The notes under the pieces were generated by a model, which was given only the letters and a program-made list of their open reading frames with translations, did no database searches and was not told where the DNA came from. 61,237 bases of DNA from Candidatus Ferrigenium bremense (GTDB lineage: Bacteria > Pseudomonadota > Gammaproteobacteria > Burkholderiales > Gallionellaceae), in assembly GCA_019449635.1 (NCBI GenBank), contig JAGRPI010000036.1, positions 1 through 61,237 of the forward strand, read 5' to 3'. The translations under genes were made by a program, and so were the position numbers. This document shows positions 29,842 through 38,988 of the stretch, in pieces (position 1 is the first letter of the stretch; every line of letters begins with the position of its first letter).

Positions 29842-30336
29842 ATGATGCTGCATACCGCTTTCATCGGCCTGGGCAGCAACCTGGAAGAACCGCACAGCCA
29901 GTTGCAACGCGCCTTTGCCGAGCTTGACCGCCTGCCGGACACGCGCCTTGTCGCCCGCTCATCGCTGTACCGCAGTGCGCCGCTGGGCTATCCGGACCAG
30001 CCGGAGTTCGTGAATGCAGTAGCGGAAATCGCCACTGCCTTGACCCCGCAGGCATTGCTGCAGGGTTTGCTGCAAATCGAACACCGGCATGGCCGCGAGC
30101 GCACTTTCCGCAATGCGCCGCGCACCCTGGACCTGGATGTGCTGCTGTATGACGATGTGCAACTGCACGAGCACGGCTTGACCATTCCGCACCCGCAGAT
30201 GCACTTGCGCGCCTTCGTGCTACAACCGCTGCTGGAGATCGCGCCGGATGCCGGCATCCCCGGCATTGGCCGGGCGCGGCAGGCGTTGCAGAATTGCCTT
30301 GATCAGATATTGGAGAAGCTTGCCGATGCTGCCTGA
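29842..30336 (+). CDS. folK: 2-amino-4-hydroxy-6-hydroxymethyldihydropteridine pyrophosphokinase
   Basis: A 164-residue HPPK of folate synthesis. TAFIGLGSNLEEPHSQL starts the ferredoxin-like fold. RSSLYRSAPLGYPDQPEFVNAV and the signature FRNAPRTLDLDVLLYDD contain the Mg-binding Asp pair. LTIPHPQMHLRAFVLQPLLEIAP is conserved. ATG at 29842 or 29845. The 3' end overlaps the next gene by 11 nt, suggesting translational coupling. Confidence 0.96.
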   Translation: MMLHTAFIGLGSNLEEPHSQLQRAFAELDRLPDTRLVARSSLYRSAPLGYPDQPEFVNAVAEIATALTPQALLQGLLQIEHRHGRERTFRNAPRTLDLDVLLYDDVQLHEHGLTIPHPQMHLRAFVLQPLLEIAPDAGIPGIGRARQALQNCLDQILEKLADAA

Positions 30337-31042
30337 CACAGAGCAACCCGCGCCTTGCACTGCATCCCGCAGGCAAGCGGCGCGGGGTATGAAACCTGCT
30401 GAGATCGGCTCTTGCCGTTATGTGGTGGTGGAAGGGCCGATCGGCGCAGGCAAGACCAGCCTGGCGCGCCGCCTCGCGCAGCATAGCGGCGCTACGGCGC
30501 TGCTGGAAAAGCCGGATGAAAACCCCTTTCTTGCCCGGTTCTACCAGGACCCGCCGCGCCATGCGCTGGCGACGCAATTGTTTTTCCTGTTCCAGCGCGG
30601 CAACGAAGTGCGCGACCTGGCGCAGATGGATATGTTCCGCTCGAACACCGTGGCGGATTTCCTGTTCGACAAGGACCCGCTGTTCGCGCAGCTTAACCTG
30701 AGCGACACGGAGTTTGCGCTGTACCAGCAGATTTACCATACCCTGCAATTGCTGGTTCCCGTGCCGGATCTGGTGATATATTTGCAGGCCGCACCGGAAA
30801 CGCTGGCGGAGCGCGTGCGCCGCCGCGCCAAGCCTTACGAACAGGCTATTTCCGATGATTATTTGCTGCGCGTGGCACAAGGCTACAGCGATTTCTTCTA
30901 TCATTACGACGCGGCTCCGGTGCTGATGGTGAACACCGAACACCTGAACTTTGAGGAGGATGCCGGGGATTTCGCCTTGCTGCTGCAACGCATCGAGGAA
31001 ATGCGCGGGCCGCGCGAATTTTTCAGCCGGGGCCAGGATTGA
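30326..31042 (+). CDS. Deoxynucleoside kinase (dAK/dGK-like) with repeat-encoded N-terminal insertion
   Basis: A 238-residue P-loop kinase that phosphorylates deoxynucleosides. Walker A is EGPIGAGKTSLARRL (about 36-50). LLEKPDENPFLARFYQDP, a DxxR-like segment and the lid RVRRRAKPYEQ are family features. ATG 30326 gives MLPDT, then about 24 residues (EQPAP...EIGS) before the usual start of the fold at RYVVVEGP. Those residues are encoded by 30340-30412, a copy of the AGAGC...GGCTCT repeat seen upstream of pcnB. A Met at 30389 (MKPAEIGS) could serve instead. Sits between folK and panB. Confidence 0.85.
   Translation: MLPDTEQPAPCTASRRQAARGMKPAEIGSCRYVVVEGPIGAGKTSLARRLAQHSGATALLEKPDENPFLARFYQDPPRHALATQLFFLFQRGNEVRDLAQMDMFRSNTVADFLFDKDPLFAQLNLSDTEFALYQQIYHTLQLLVPVPDLVIYLQAAPETLAERVRRRAKPYEQAISDDYLLRVAQGYSDFFYHYDAAPVLMVNTEHLNFEEDAGDFALLLQRIEEMRGPREFFSRGQD
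30340..30412. repeat. AGAGC...GGCTCT element inside the kinase 5' coding region
   Basis: The reverse complement reads AGAGCCGATCTCAGCAGGTT and TCATACCCCGCGCC, closely matching AGAGCCTATTTCAGCAGGTT and CCATGCCCCGCG at 28162-28200. The element preserves the reading frame. Confidence 0.75.
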
Positions 31043-31114
31043 AAAATGTTTTTGCGAGTTATTGCCCGCGGGCAATATCCCTGCGAGAAGCGATTCACGA
31101 TTGCTCTTTCCGGG

Positions 31115-31200
31115 TGAAACAGCTAGCCATTCGACCAGGCTGCAAACGACTGCAGCCAAGTCGCTGGTTATCCCGCTTGCGAAGGGGGAGAGCGGAGCGA
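31115..31200 (-). repeat. REP-like hairpin in a CCCTCTCCC-type host, minus orientation
   Basis: On the minus strand the host CGCAAGCGGGA is followed by TAACCAGCGACTTGGCTGCAG...CTGGTCGAATGGCTAGCTG (31115-31170). The inner arms are GACTTGGCTG / CAGCCTGGTC. It fills most of the 182-bp gap before panB. Confidence 0.75.
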
Positions 31201-31224
31201 GGGGGATTTGGATAAGGGGCTTTG

Positions 31225-32016
31225 ATGAGAACTACTTTGACCACATTACAGGCGATGCGCGGCAAGGACGAGAAGATCGCCGTGCTGACCTGCTATGACG
31301 CGAGTTTTGCCGCATTGCTCGAGGCGCAGTGCGTGGACGTGCTGCTGGTCGGCGATTCGCTCGGCATGGTGCTGCAGGGGCACGAGACCACGTTGCCGGT
31401 GACGCTGGACGACATGATTTACCACACTGCCTGCGTGGCACGCGGCGCAAAGCAGGCTTTCATCATCGGCGACATGCCGTTCGGCACGTTCCAGGTCAGC
31501 CCGCAGGAGACCTTTGCGCATGCCGCGCGGCTGATGGCGGCGGGCGCGCAGATGGTCAAGCTGGAAGGCGGCGCCGAGATGGCGGAAACGGTGGAATTCC
31601 TCACCGGGCGCGGCATCCCGGTGTGCGGTCATATCGGCCTGACCCCGCAATCGGTGCATCAGATGGGCGGTTACCGCGTGCAAGGCAAGGAACCTGCCGC
31701 GGCGCAGCGATTGCTGCAGGATGCGGCGGCGCTCGAGCAGGCCGGCGCGGGCATGCTGGTGCTGGAAACCATACCCGCGCTGCTGGCGGCGGAGGTCACC
31801 GCGCAACTGACCATCCCCACCATCGGTATCGGCGCGGGTGCGGCCTGTTCCGGCCAGGTGCTGGTGCTGTACGACATGCTGGACATCTATCCGGGCAAGA
31901 AGGCGCGCTTCGCGAAAAATTTCCTGCGCGGCGCGGACAGCATCGCGGCGGCGGTGAAGAATTACGTCGCCGAGGTGAAGGCAGGGAGTTTTCCGGCAGC
32001 AGAGCATAGTTTTTGA
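31225..32016 (+). CDS. panB: 3-methyl-2-oxobutanoate hydroxymethyltransferase
   Basis: A 263-residue TIM-barrel enzyme that makes ketopantoate from alpha-ketoisovalerate and methylene-THF. ATG 31225 follows [56 protein letters not shown] (metal-binding Asp), [33 protein letters not shown] and [22 protein letters not shown] are all typical. First of three pantothenate genes. Confidence 0.97.
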   Translation: MRTTLTTLQAMRGKDEKIAVLTCYDASFAALLEAQCVDVLLVGDSLGMVLQGHETTLPVTLDDMIYHTACVARGAKQAFIIGDMPFGTFQVSPQETFAHAARLMAAGAQMVKLEGGAEMAETVEFLTGRGIPVCGHIGLTPQSVHQMGGYRVQGKEPAAAQRLLQDAAALEQAGAGMLVLETIPALLAAEVTAQLTIPTIGIGAGAACSGQVLVLYDMLDIYPGKKARFAKNFLRGADSIAAAVKNYVAEVKAGSFPAAEHSF

Positions 32017-32030
32017 CCCATAACAAAAAT

Positions 32031-32114
32031 TAGCCACGGATGAACACGGATGGACACGGATGGACAATGGATGGCGTCAGCTTTAAGGATTTATCCGTGT
32101 CAATCTGTGGCTAA
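32031..32114. repeat. Short CACGGAT-type inverted repeat between panB and panC
   Basis: The left arm TAGCCACGGATGAACACGGA is followed by TGGACACGGATGGAC. The right arm is ATTTATCCGTGTCAATCTGT and GGCTAA. This is the smallest full copy (84 bp). Confidence 0.78.
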
Positions 32115-32132
32115 CTGAGGTTCTCAAGTTTA

Positions 32133-32981
32133 ATGCAAGTTATTTCAACCATTGCCGAGTTGCGCGCGCGGCTGGGCGCCGAGCGCGCGGTCGCCTTTGT
32201 GCCGACCATGGGCAACCTGCACGAAGGCCATCTCAATCTGGTGAGGCTGGCGCGCGAGTACGGCAACTGCGTGGTGGCGAGCATCTTCGTCAATCCGCTG
32301 CAATTCGGGCCGAACGAGGATTTTGACCGCTATCCGCGCACGCTGGAGGCGGACTGCGCCCAGCTGCAAGGCTTGGCGGACGTGGTATTCGCGCCTTCGG
32401 TCAACGAAATGTATCCGGTGCGGCAAACCGTGTTCGTCGAGCCACCGCCGGTTGCCAACGAGCTGTGCGGCGCATCCCGCCCCGGGCATTTCCGCGGCAT
32501 GGCGACCGTAGTGCTGAAGCTGCTCAACATCGTACAGCCGCAGGCCGCGCTGTTCGGCAAGAAGGATTACCAGCAACTGCACATCATCCGGCAACTGTCT
32601 GCGCAACTGGATTTGCCGGTGCGCATCGTCGGCGGGGAGACGATGCGCGCGGCGGACGGCCTGGCGCTGAGTTCGCGCAACCAGTATTTGAGCGTGAGCG
32701 AACGTGGCGAAGCGGTTTTCCTGTACCAGGCACTGCAGGGGATGAGGCAGGCCATCCTGCAGGGTGAGCGCGATTTTGAACGATTGCAGCAACGGGCAGT
32801 CGAAACCCTTGCCGCAAGGGGTTGGCTGGTGGATTACGTGGCGGTGCGCAACCAGTCCGATTTGCAGCCGGCCAGCCCCGTGCAAGGTGATCCGGCTCAG
32901 CGCGAACTGGTGATCCTGGCGGCGGCCAGGCTGGGCAATACCCGCCTGCTGGACAATATCGAAGTTTGTCTCATCGGTTGA
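32133..32981 (+). CDS. panC: Pantothenate synthetase
   Basis: A 282-residue Rossmann-fold ligase that joins pantoate and beta-alanine with ATP. HIGH-like motif PTMGNLHEGHLNLV; VVASIFVNPLQFGPNEDFDRYPRT; RPGHFRGMATVVLKLLNIVQP and FGKKDYQQLHIIRQL (KMSKS region replaced by LALSSRNQYL). Length normal. panB-panC-panD are consecutive and collinear, with panD behind its own promoter-like sequence. Confidence 0.97.
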   Translation: MQVISTIAELRARLGAERAVAFVPTMGNLHEGHLNLVRLAREYGNCVVASIFVNPLQFGPNEDFDRYPRTLEADCAQLQGLADVVFAPSVNEMYPVRQTVFVEPPPVANELCGASRPGHFRGMATVVLKLLNIVQPQAALFGKKDYQQLHIIRQLSAQLDLPVRIVGGETMRAADGLALSSRNQYLSVSERGEAVFLYQALQGMRQAILQGERDFERLQQRAVETLAARGWLVDYVAVRNQSDLQPASPVQGDPAQRELVILAAARLGNTRLLDNIEVCLIG

Positions 32982-32993
32982 TTGTTATATAAT
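32966..32993 (+). promoter_or_regulatory. Sigma-70-type promoter candidate for panD
   Basis: TTGTCT (32966-32971), 16-bp spacer, TATAAT (32988-32993), ending 29 bp before the panD start. It overlaps the last codons of panC. Confidence 0.55.
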
Positions 32994-33022
32994 CCGCGCC
33001 CCGTTTGAGAGGGAAGTACCTC

Positions 33023-33403
33023 ATGCAAAGAATCATGCTTAAAGCCAAGCTGCACCGGGTGCGTGTCACGCACTCCGAGCTGCATTACGAAGGTTCCTGC
33101 GCGATCGACGACGATCTGCTGAACGCGGCCGACATCAGGGAATATCAGCAGATCGATATTTACAATGTCACCAATGGCGAGCGTTTCACCACCTACGCGA
33201 TCCGCGCGCAGCGCGGCTCCGGGGTGATTTCCGTGAACGGCGCGGCCGCGCACAAGGCCAATCCGGGCGATATCCTGATCATCGCCACCTATGCCATGTA
33301 CACCGAACTGGAACTGCAAAAATTCCATCCGCAGCTCGTCTATGTGGACGAGCACAACCGCATCATCGCGCAACGCGACCGGATTGCCGTCCAGGCAGCC
33401 TGA
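33023..33403 (+). CDS. panD: Aspartate 1-decarboxylase (pyruvoyl proenzyme)
   Basis: A 126-residue proenzyme giving beta-alanine for pantothenate. ATG 33023 ([20 protein letters not shown]) sets the self-cleavage site Gly24-Ser25 (YEGSCAID), where Ser25 becomes the pyruvoyl group. [14 protein letters not shown] and [20 protein letters not shown] are conserved. With panB and panC this completes the ketoisovalerate/aspartate-to-pantothenate branch except for ketopantoate reductase, which is not in the window. Confidence 0.97.
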   Translation: MQRIMLKAKLHRVRVTHSELHYEGSCAIDDDLLNAADIREYQQIDIYNVTNGERFTTYAIRAQRGSGVISVNGAAAHKANPGDILIIATYAMYTELELQKFHPQLVYVDEHNRIIAQRDRIAVQAA

Positions 33404-33458
33404 TGCGGAAGGCCGTTCTTACAGGGATTATGGTGGTCTCTGACAGGAAATAGAACGG

Positions 33459-36185
33459 ATGCCTGCCCAGAACATAGTTAACCGGCACCCTGCCTCTGTG
33501 GCGGCCGCTTTGTTCGTCTGTTTCGCCATTCTTTGCAGTGCGGCAAGCTATGTCCTGACCGACGTATCCAGGGATATCCAGAAAGCACATGCGTTTAAGA
33601 GTTTGCAGGGCATCGGCGAGCTCAAGGTCGGCCAGATCGGCACATATTTCCAGGAGCGCAAAGGGGATGCGCTGGTCGCCGCAAAATTCCTGAGCAACCC
33701 TTCAGTCATGCATTGGCTGGTGAACCCGTCCGGCCACGCCCCTGCTGCAGTGCGGCAGCAGCTGGAAACTGCGCTGACCATCTATCGGTATGGCGGGGTG
33801 CTGCTGCTGGACAGCAAGGCGAATATCCGCTTTGGCAGCGGGCAATATACGGGATTATCCGAAGCGGGCAAATCCACTGCGTTGCGCACAATCAAGAAAA
33901 ACCTTCACAGCACTTCACCGATCTACTTTGGCGACCCATCCGCCCAAGACAAGCCGCTACTGGATACTTTCGTCCCCATCGTGAATCCGGACACCTCGGC
34001 GGTCATGGGAGTCCTGATGCTGCGCGACGATCTGCGTTTCCTGTTTTCCCTGCTCCAGTCATGGCCGGTGGAAAGCGAGACAGGCGAGACCTTGCTGGTC
34101 ACCAGAGACGGTGGCGACGTGCTGTTCCTTAATGAATTGCGTTTCAGGAAGGATACCGCGCTCCAGCTCAGGCTGCCGATACAGGGCGGCGTCAACGCGC
34201 TCACCGTCCCGACCAAGGAGATGATGAAGGGTTATTACGGCGCATTGGAGGCCTTCGACTACCGCGAAAGATCGGTGCTGGCGTATAACATCGCCGTACC
34301 GGATACCTCATGGGGCATGGTGGTCAAGATGGATACGTCCGAGGTGCTGGAGCAGGTCCGGCGCTTCCAATTGATCGTCTGGGCCATTGCTGCATTTTTC
34401 ACCCTGGGCGCCGGAATCGTCCTGTGGATGTGGTGGAAAAAACAAACGGTCGAGCGGCTGGCAGACGAGCAATCTGCCAGGGTGGCGGCAGATTTGCGCA
34501 TTTCTGCGATCGCCTTCGAAACGCACGAGGCGATCGTGATTACCGATTGCCATCCGAAGATCCTGCGGGTCAATCAGGCGTTCCAGGACATCACCGGCTA
34601 TACGGCGGAAGAAGTCATCGGCCGCAACCCAAACATACTCAGGGGGGAAAAGAAACCCAAGGCTTTCTATGAGGAAATGTGGGCGACCATTTTCCGCGAA
34701 GGGAAGTGGAGCGGGGAAATGCTGGATAAGCGCAAGAACGGCGAGATCTATCCGAAGCAGTTGACGATCACAGCTGTTACTGCGCCGGATGGCACGCTCA
34801 CCCATTATGTCGGTTCGTTTTTCGATATTACGGAGCGCAAGAAAGCAGAAGACGAAATCAATCGCCTCGCTTTCTTCGATCCGCTGACCGGCCTGCCCAA
34901 TCGCCGCCTGCTGCTTGACCGCCTGCAACATGCATTGGCAACCAGCGCGCGCAGCGGCAGGTATGGCGCGATCATGTTCATCGATCTTGATAACTTCAAG
35001 ATAATCAATGATACCGAAGGGCATGATTGCGGCGATTTGTTGCTGGTCGAGATAGCGCAGCGCCTGCAGTCCTGTGTGCGCGAAGGCGATACGGTGGTAC
35101 GGCTCGGCGGCGATGAATTTGTGGTGATGCTGGAAGACCTGGCGAGCCAGGCGGAACATGCCGCGGCGCAGGTTGAGGAGGTGGGCGAGAAGATCCGCAT
35201 GGTCATCGATCAGCCATGCCTGTCCGAGAAATGCGAATTCCACAGCACGGCCAGCATCGGAGTCAGCCTGTTTATCGGTCACGAGGCCACGGCGGAAACA
35301 TTGCTTAAATATGCGGATATCGCCATGTATCAGGCGAAGGGGTCTGGCCGGAATACCGTGCGTTTCTTCGATCCGGACATGCAAGCCACCCTGGAAACGC
35401 GCACGACCATGGAGTCGGATTTGCGCCGTGCGCTGGTCGAGCGGCAATTCAGTCTTTATTACCAGATGCAGATCGACGATGGTGGCCGCGTTTTCGGCGC
35501 CGAGGCACTGGTGCGCTGGATTCATCCGCTGCGCGGCATGATTCTTCCCGCCCAATTCATTCCCATTGCCGAAGAGAGCCAGCTGATTCTCGATATTGGC
35601 CAGTGGGTGCTCGAAACGGCTTGCCGGCAGATCGCCGTATGGGCCAATGACGAGCAGAAATGCAACCTGGTGCTTGCCGTGAACGTCAGCGCCCGGCAGT
35701 TCAAATTGGCTGACTTTGTGGATAAGGTCGTGGCAGCCATAGAGACTCATCGTATCAATCCGTCTCGGCTGAAGCTGGAACTGACCGAAAGCGTGGTGCT
35801 GGATGATCTGTCCGATATCGTAACGAAAATGCGCGTATTGAAAACGCTTGGGGTCGGGTTGTCGATGGACGATTTCGGTACGGGCTACTCATCGTTGTCC
35901 CATCTGAAACAGCTGCCGCTCGACCAGCTCAAAATCGACCGGAGCTTCGTGCGCGATATCGCGACTAACCCAAACGATGCTGTGATGGTGAAAGCCATCA
36001 TCGACATGGCGCACAATTTCCGCTTGAATGTCATCGCCGAAGGCGTGGAAACCGAGGAACATCTGGCTTTTCTCAAGCGGCACGGCTGCATGGCATACCA
36101 GGGCTATTTGTTCAGCAAGCCGGTGCCGGTAGAGGAATTTGAGGCGTTGATAGGCAAGTTTCACAGGGATACGGCAGTCGCCTAA
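33459..36185 (+). CDS. Membrane sensor PAS-GGDEF-EAL protein (c-di-GMP turnover)
   Basis: A 908-residue protein. TM helix at about 10-30, periplasmic sensory region to about 300 (Cache-like by position; not firmly identified), second TM (FQLIVWAIAAFFTLGAGIVLW). A PAS domain (about 345-460) includes ITDCHPKILRVNQAFQDITG and a PAC-like SFFDITERK. The cyclase domain has an intact GGDEF, and RxxD five residues before it (REGDTVVRLGGDEF), the inhibitory I-site. The EAL domain is intact: GAEALVRW, LELTES, DDFGTGYSSL, VIAEGVETEEH. Either or both activities are possible. Followed by a chemoreceptor, but a 460-bp gap argues for separate transcription. Confidence 0.92.
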   Translation: MPAQNIVNRHPASVAAALFVCFAILCSAASYVLTDVSRDIQKAHAFKSLQGIGELKVGQIGTYFQERKGDALVAAKFLSNPSVMHWLVNPSGHAPAAVRQQLETALTIYRYGGVLLLDSKANIRFGSGQYTGLSEAGKSTALRTIKKNLHSTSPIYFGDPSAQDKPLLDTFVPIVNPDTSAVMGVLMLRDDLRFLFSLLQSWPVESETGETLLVTRDGGDVLFLNELRFRKDTALQLRLPIQGGVNALTVPTKEMMKGYYGALEAFDYRERSVLAYNIAVPDTSWGMVVKMDTSEVLEQVRRFQLIVWAIAAFFTLGAGIVLWMWWKKQTVERLADEQSARVAADLRISAIAFETHEAIVITDCHPKILRVNQAFQDITGYTAEEVIGRNPNILRGEKKPKAFYEEMWATIFREGKWSGEMLDKRKNGEIYPKQLTITAVTAPDGTLTHYVGSFFDITERKKAEDEINRLAFFDPLTGLPNRRLLLDRLQHALATSARSGRYGAIMFIDLDNFKIINDTEGHDCGDLLLVEIAQRLQSCVREGDTVVRLGGDEFVVMLEDLASQAEHAAAQVEEVGEKIRMVIDQPCLSEKCEFHSTASIGVSLFIGHEATAETLLKYADIAMYQAKGSGRNTVRFFDPDMQATLETRTTMESDLRRALVERQFSLYYQMQIDDGGRVFGAEALVRWIHPLRGMILPAQFIPIAEESQLILDIGQWVLETACRQIAVWANDEQKCNLVLAVNVSARQFKLADFVDKVVAAIETHRINPSRLKLELTESVVLDDLSDIVTKMRVLKTLGVGLSMDDFGTGYSSLSHLKQLPLDQLKIDRSFVRDIATNPNDAVMVKAIIDMAHNFRLNVIAEGVETEEHLAFLKRHGCMAYQGYLFSKPVPVEEFEALIGKFHRDTAVA

Positions 36186-36645
36186 TGAAGCCGGCTTGCC
36201 TTTGGCGTGCCGCCCTCTGAGTCAGCCCCGGTTTTGTCGCGTTGCGCAGGTAAATGGCCGGCTTTTTGCGCCTAATCCGCCGTTTGTATTCGATAGGGGT
36301 TGATTTGGATACCTCCCGAAGCTTCGCGAAGTATTGCTGCCACGGGCGGCGAAATTATGTCAGAATTCGGACTGGACGGAGTTCCCTTATTCTGATTCGG
36401 TCGATGGTGCGCCTACCTATCAGAGTTGACAGGTAGGCGGAATATTTTGTGTGCCATAGAATTTGCACAGCTGCCCGATGCATACTTAACGCTTATGTGA
36501 GCCTCAAAATATTCAGAGTTCGCCCGAATGCAAGGCGCGAAAAAACCACGCCGCAAGAAGTTACCGTTGATTATCGTACTTCAAACTTGAATTCGCGTAT
36601 TGAATATAAAAATCAAAATATAAATATAGGACTGGAGGAGAATAA
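36186..36645. other. 460-bp intergenic region before the chemoreceptor gene
   Basis: No gene found. CGCCTACCT / AGGTAGGCG (36410-36418 with 36431-36439) is a 9-bp hairpin, possibly terminating the upstream gene, though only a short T-rich stretch follows. TCAGAAT / ATTCTGA lies just before it. 36510-36562 is a partial copy of the TTCAGAGTTCGCCC repeat. The last 60 bp are very AT-rich, with GGAGGAGAAT directly before the next ATG. No recognisable sigma-28 promoter. Confidence 0.5.
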
Positions 36646-38628
36646 ATGACACGTTCGACAATTGTGCAACGCCTCGCCCTGCTGACGGCGGTACCCGTGA
36701 TAGCGCTGATCCTGTCTTCTGGCATGCTGATCTGGGACAGCTTCGGCCGCTACCAGAGCGCGGTGCAGGCGCGCAGCATCATGGAGGTGGCGGTAGCGGC
36801 GGGCGACTTGATCCACCCCATGCAGGTGGAGCGCGGCTTTACGGCTGGTTTTGTCCAGTCCAAGGGGGAAAAGTTTGCAGATGTGCTGCCGGGCCTCCGC
36901 GCCAAGACCGATGAGAAGCTGGCGTCTTACAAGAAATTGCTGGAAGGGATCGATACCGCTTCGATGCCGGGGCTGAAAAAGGCCGTCGAAGAGGCGCAGC
37001 GCAAGCTCGATGGCTTGGCCAGGACGCGCGATCAGGCCAATCAATATGCCATTCCCGCCGGGGAAGCATCCGCCTTTTTCACCGGCACCATCGGCTATCT
37101 TCTGGAGGTGATGAGTACCGCCGCTGAGTACAACAGCGACCCGGCCATCGCGAAGAAGCTGCTGACATATCATAATTTTTCCAACGCCAAGGAAAACGCC
37201 GGGCAGGAGCGGGCGCTGACAACGCCGATATTTGTCGCCAACAAGGTTGAACCCGCCCAATACCGCGCTATTCTGGCCAGGATATACAAGCAGGAAGCCT
37301 ATGTGGATGCGTTCATCGACTCCGCGAGCGAGCAGGAAAAGGCGGCGCTGAAGGCGGTACTCGACGGCGAGGCGGCGCAGGATGTACAGCGCATGCGCGA
37401 TATCATGGCCGAGCACTCTGCGCAGGGCGGGTTCAATGTGGACTCGGCCGTATGGCTCAAGCGCATCACCGACAAGATCAACGGGCTGTATGAAGTCGAG
37501 CAGATGATCACGAAGAATATCAATAACGACGTCAATCATCAATTGTCTGCCAGCCGCACCCTCCTGGTGACGCAACTGATCCTGGCGGCGCTGGCGATCG
37601 CCATAGCCGTCGTGGTTTCGGTATGGGTGGCGCGCAGCGTGAATCGGCCGCTGAAGGACGTGGTCGATGCGGCCGAGTATGCGGTCGCACATGACGATTT
37701 CACCCGCGACATTCCCGAGGAAGGTACGCTAGAAACGGCGCGCGTCGGGCAGGCGATCAATCACCTGATGAAAAAATTCCGCGACATCATTGCGCACACT
37801 ACCCGCTCCAGCGCAGGCATCGCCGACGCATCCGGCGCACTGGCTACTTCAAGCGACCAGGTTAACAGGAGTTCGTCCGCACAGGCGGATGCCGCCTCAT
37901 CGGTCGCCGCCGCCATCGAGGAAGTCTCCGTGAGCGTCAGCGAAACCGCCGCAAATGCCCGCGCTGCGGGCGAGATCGTCGAGAAATCCCGGGCCGGAAC
38001 CGAAAGTGCTCTCTCTGTCATGACCGAGACGGTGCAAAACGTGAACGGTATCGCCGCATTGATCCGCGAGTCGGGCAGCAACGTGGGACGGCTCGACGAG
38101 AGTTCGAAGAGGATAGGCGGCATCGTACAGGTGATCAAGGAAGTTGCCGACCAGACCAACCTGCTGGCATTGAATGCCGCAATCGAAGCGGCGCGCGCCG
38201 GCGAGCAGGGAAGGGGGTTTGCGGTCGTGGCAGACGAAGTGCGCAAGCTTGCCGAGCGCACCTCGAAAGCGACCACGGAAATCGCCTCGCTCATCGGCGA
38301 TATCCAGAACCACATCGGTGAAACCGTCACGGGGATGCAGCAGGCCAATATTCAGGTTGCGGAGAGCCTGGAACTCGTCGGCAGGACAGAATCCGCGTTG
38401 CACCGAATAGGCGACGATTCACGCGAGGTGGCGGGCAACGTCCAAAGTATCGTTGATGCGGTGCGCGAGCAGGATGTCGCGATTCAACAAGTTGCGGCAA
38501 ACGTCGAGAAAATCGCACAGATGGCCGAGGAGAACAGCGCCGCGGCTGCATCGAGCAGCGACACGGCGACCCAGCTTGACGGGCTGTCCAGTGAGCTCAA
38601 GGACTCGGTGGCGCGCTTCAAAGTCTGA
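36646..38628 (+). CDS. Methyl-accepting chemotaxis protein with NIT sensor domain
   Basis: A 660-residue transmembrane chemoreceptor. TM1 about 8-30. The periplasmic region (about 45-300) is a NIT-type helical sensor (nitrate/nitrite-sensing family): [16 protein letters not shown], then [16 protein letters not shown], and later [17 protein letters not shown]2 about 306-330 ([19 protein letters not shown]), then HAMP. The signalling tip [20 protein letters not shown] and then [16 protein letters not shown] is intact. It should control CheA in response to a periplasmic anion or similar ligand; the ligand is inferred only from the domain. No che genes nearby. Strong ribosome site CTGGAGGAGAATAA. 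Confidence 0.92.
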   Translation: MTRSTIVQRLALLTAVPVIALILSSGMLIWDSFGRYQSAVQARSIMEVAVAAGDLIHPMQVERGFTAGFVQSKGEKFADVLPGLRAKTDEKLASYKKLLEGIDTASMPGLKKAVEEAQRKLDGLARTRDQANQYAIPAGEASAFFTGTIGYLLEVMSTAAEYNSDPAIAKKLLTYHNFSNAKENAGQERALTTPIFVANKVEPAQYRAILARIYKQEAYVDAFIDSASEQEKAALKAVLDGEAAQDVQRMRDIMAEHSAQGGFNVDSAVWLKRITDKINGLYEVEQMITKNINNDVNHQLSASRTLLVTQLILAALAIAIAVVVSVWVARSVNRPLKDVVDAAEYAVAHDDFTRDIPEEGTLETARVGQAINHLMKKFRDIIAHTTRSSAGIADASGALATSSDQVNRSSSAQADAASSVAAAIEEVSVSVSETAANARAAGEIVEKSRAGTESALSVMTETVQNVNGIAALIRESGSNVGRLDESSKRIGGIVQVIKEVADQTNLLALNAAIEAARAGEQGRGFAVVADEVRKLAERTSKATTEIASLIGDIQNHIGETVTGMQQANIQVAESLELVGRTESALHRIGDDSREVAGNVQSIVDAVREQDVAIQQVAANVEKIAQMAEENSAAAASSSDTATQLDGLSSELKDSVARFKV

Positions 38629-38646
38629 TTCCAAGAGTTGTGGAAA

Positions 38647-38671
38647 CAGGGTACGGTTTTGCCGCACCCTG
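38647..38671 (+). terminator. Possible terminator after the chemoreceptor gene
   Basis: Stem CAGGGTACGG / CCGCACCCTG (one mismatch) with a five-base loop. The nearest T-run begins 11 bases later, so efficiency is doubtful. Confidence 0.45.
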
Positions 38672-38699
38672 TGAGGTTCCGTTTTTGATCCAGAACGGA

Positions 38700-38909
38700 T
38701 CAATGTGCAGTCAGATCAAGAACGCCAAGTTTGCCCCGCCAGGCAATGCTTTGAGATAAATAACCCATCCGCAGGATGTCGGAAAATTCCGCTGCCGGAA
38801 GCGGTTTTCTGAAATAGTATCCCTGCACCACATCGCAAGAGTGCAAGCGGAGAAAGGTCAACTGATCCGCTGTTTCCACGCCTTCGGCAATGATTTTGAG
38901 ATTGAGTCC
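38700..38909 (-). pseudogene. C-terminal remnant of an EAL-domain phosphodiesterase
   Basis: The minus-strand frame ending at TGA 38700-38702 reads GLNLKIIAEGVETADQLTFL, then RLHSCDVVQGYYFRKPLPAAEF. This is the conserved C-terminal end of an EAL domain (IAEGVET and QGYxFxKPLP). No start codon or upstream EAL motifs exist; the homology stops abruptly at about 38909, close to tpiA. It is not a duplicate of the intact gene at 33459, because the residues differ. Interpretation: a decayed, 5'-deleted second c-di-GMP gene lying antiparallel to tpiA. Confidence 0.8.
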
Positions 38910-38988
38910 CGGTACGTCCCAAGTTTCATTGACCGTTCTTTCGTTCGCGAGTAGGATTGTGCACCTTAATTACTCGGGATTAACTGCA

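Noticed and set aside
36186..36645. c-di-GMP riboswitch before the chemoreceptor gene
   Set aside because: No GEMM core sequence is visible despite the neighbouring GGDEF-EAL gene.
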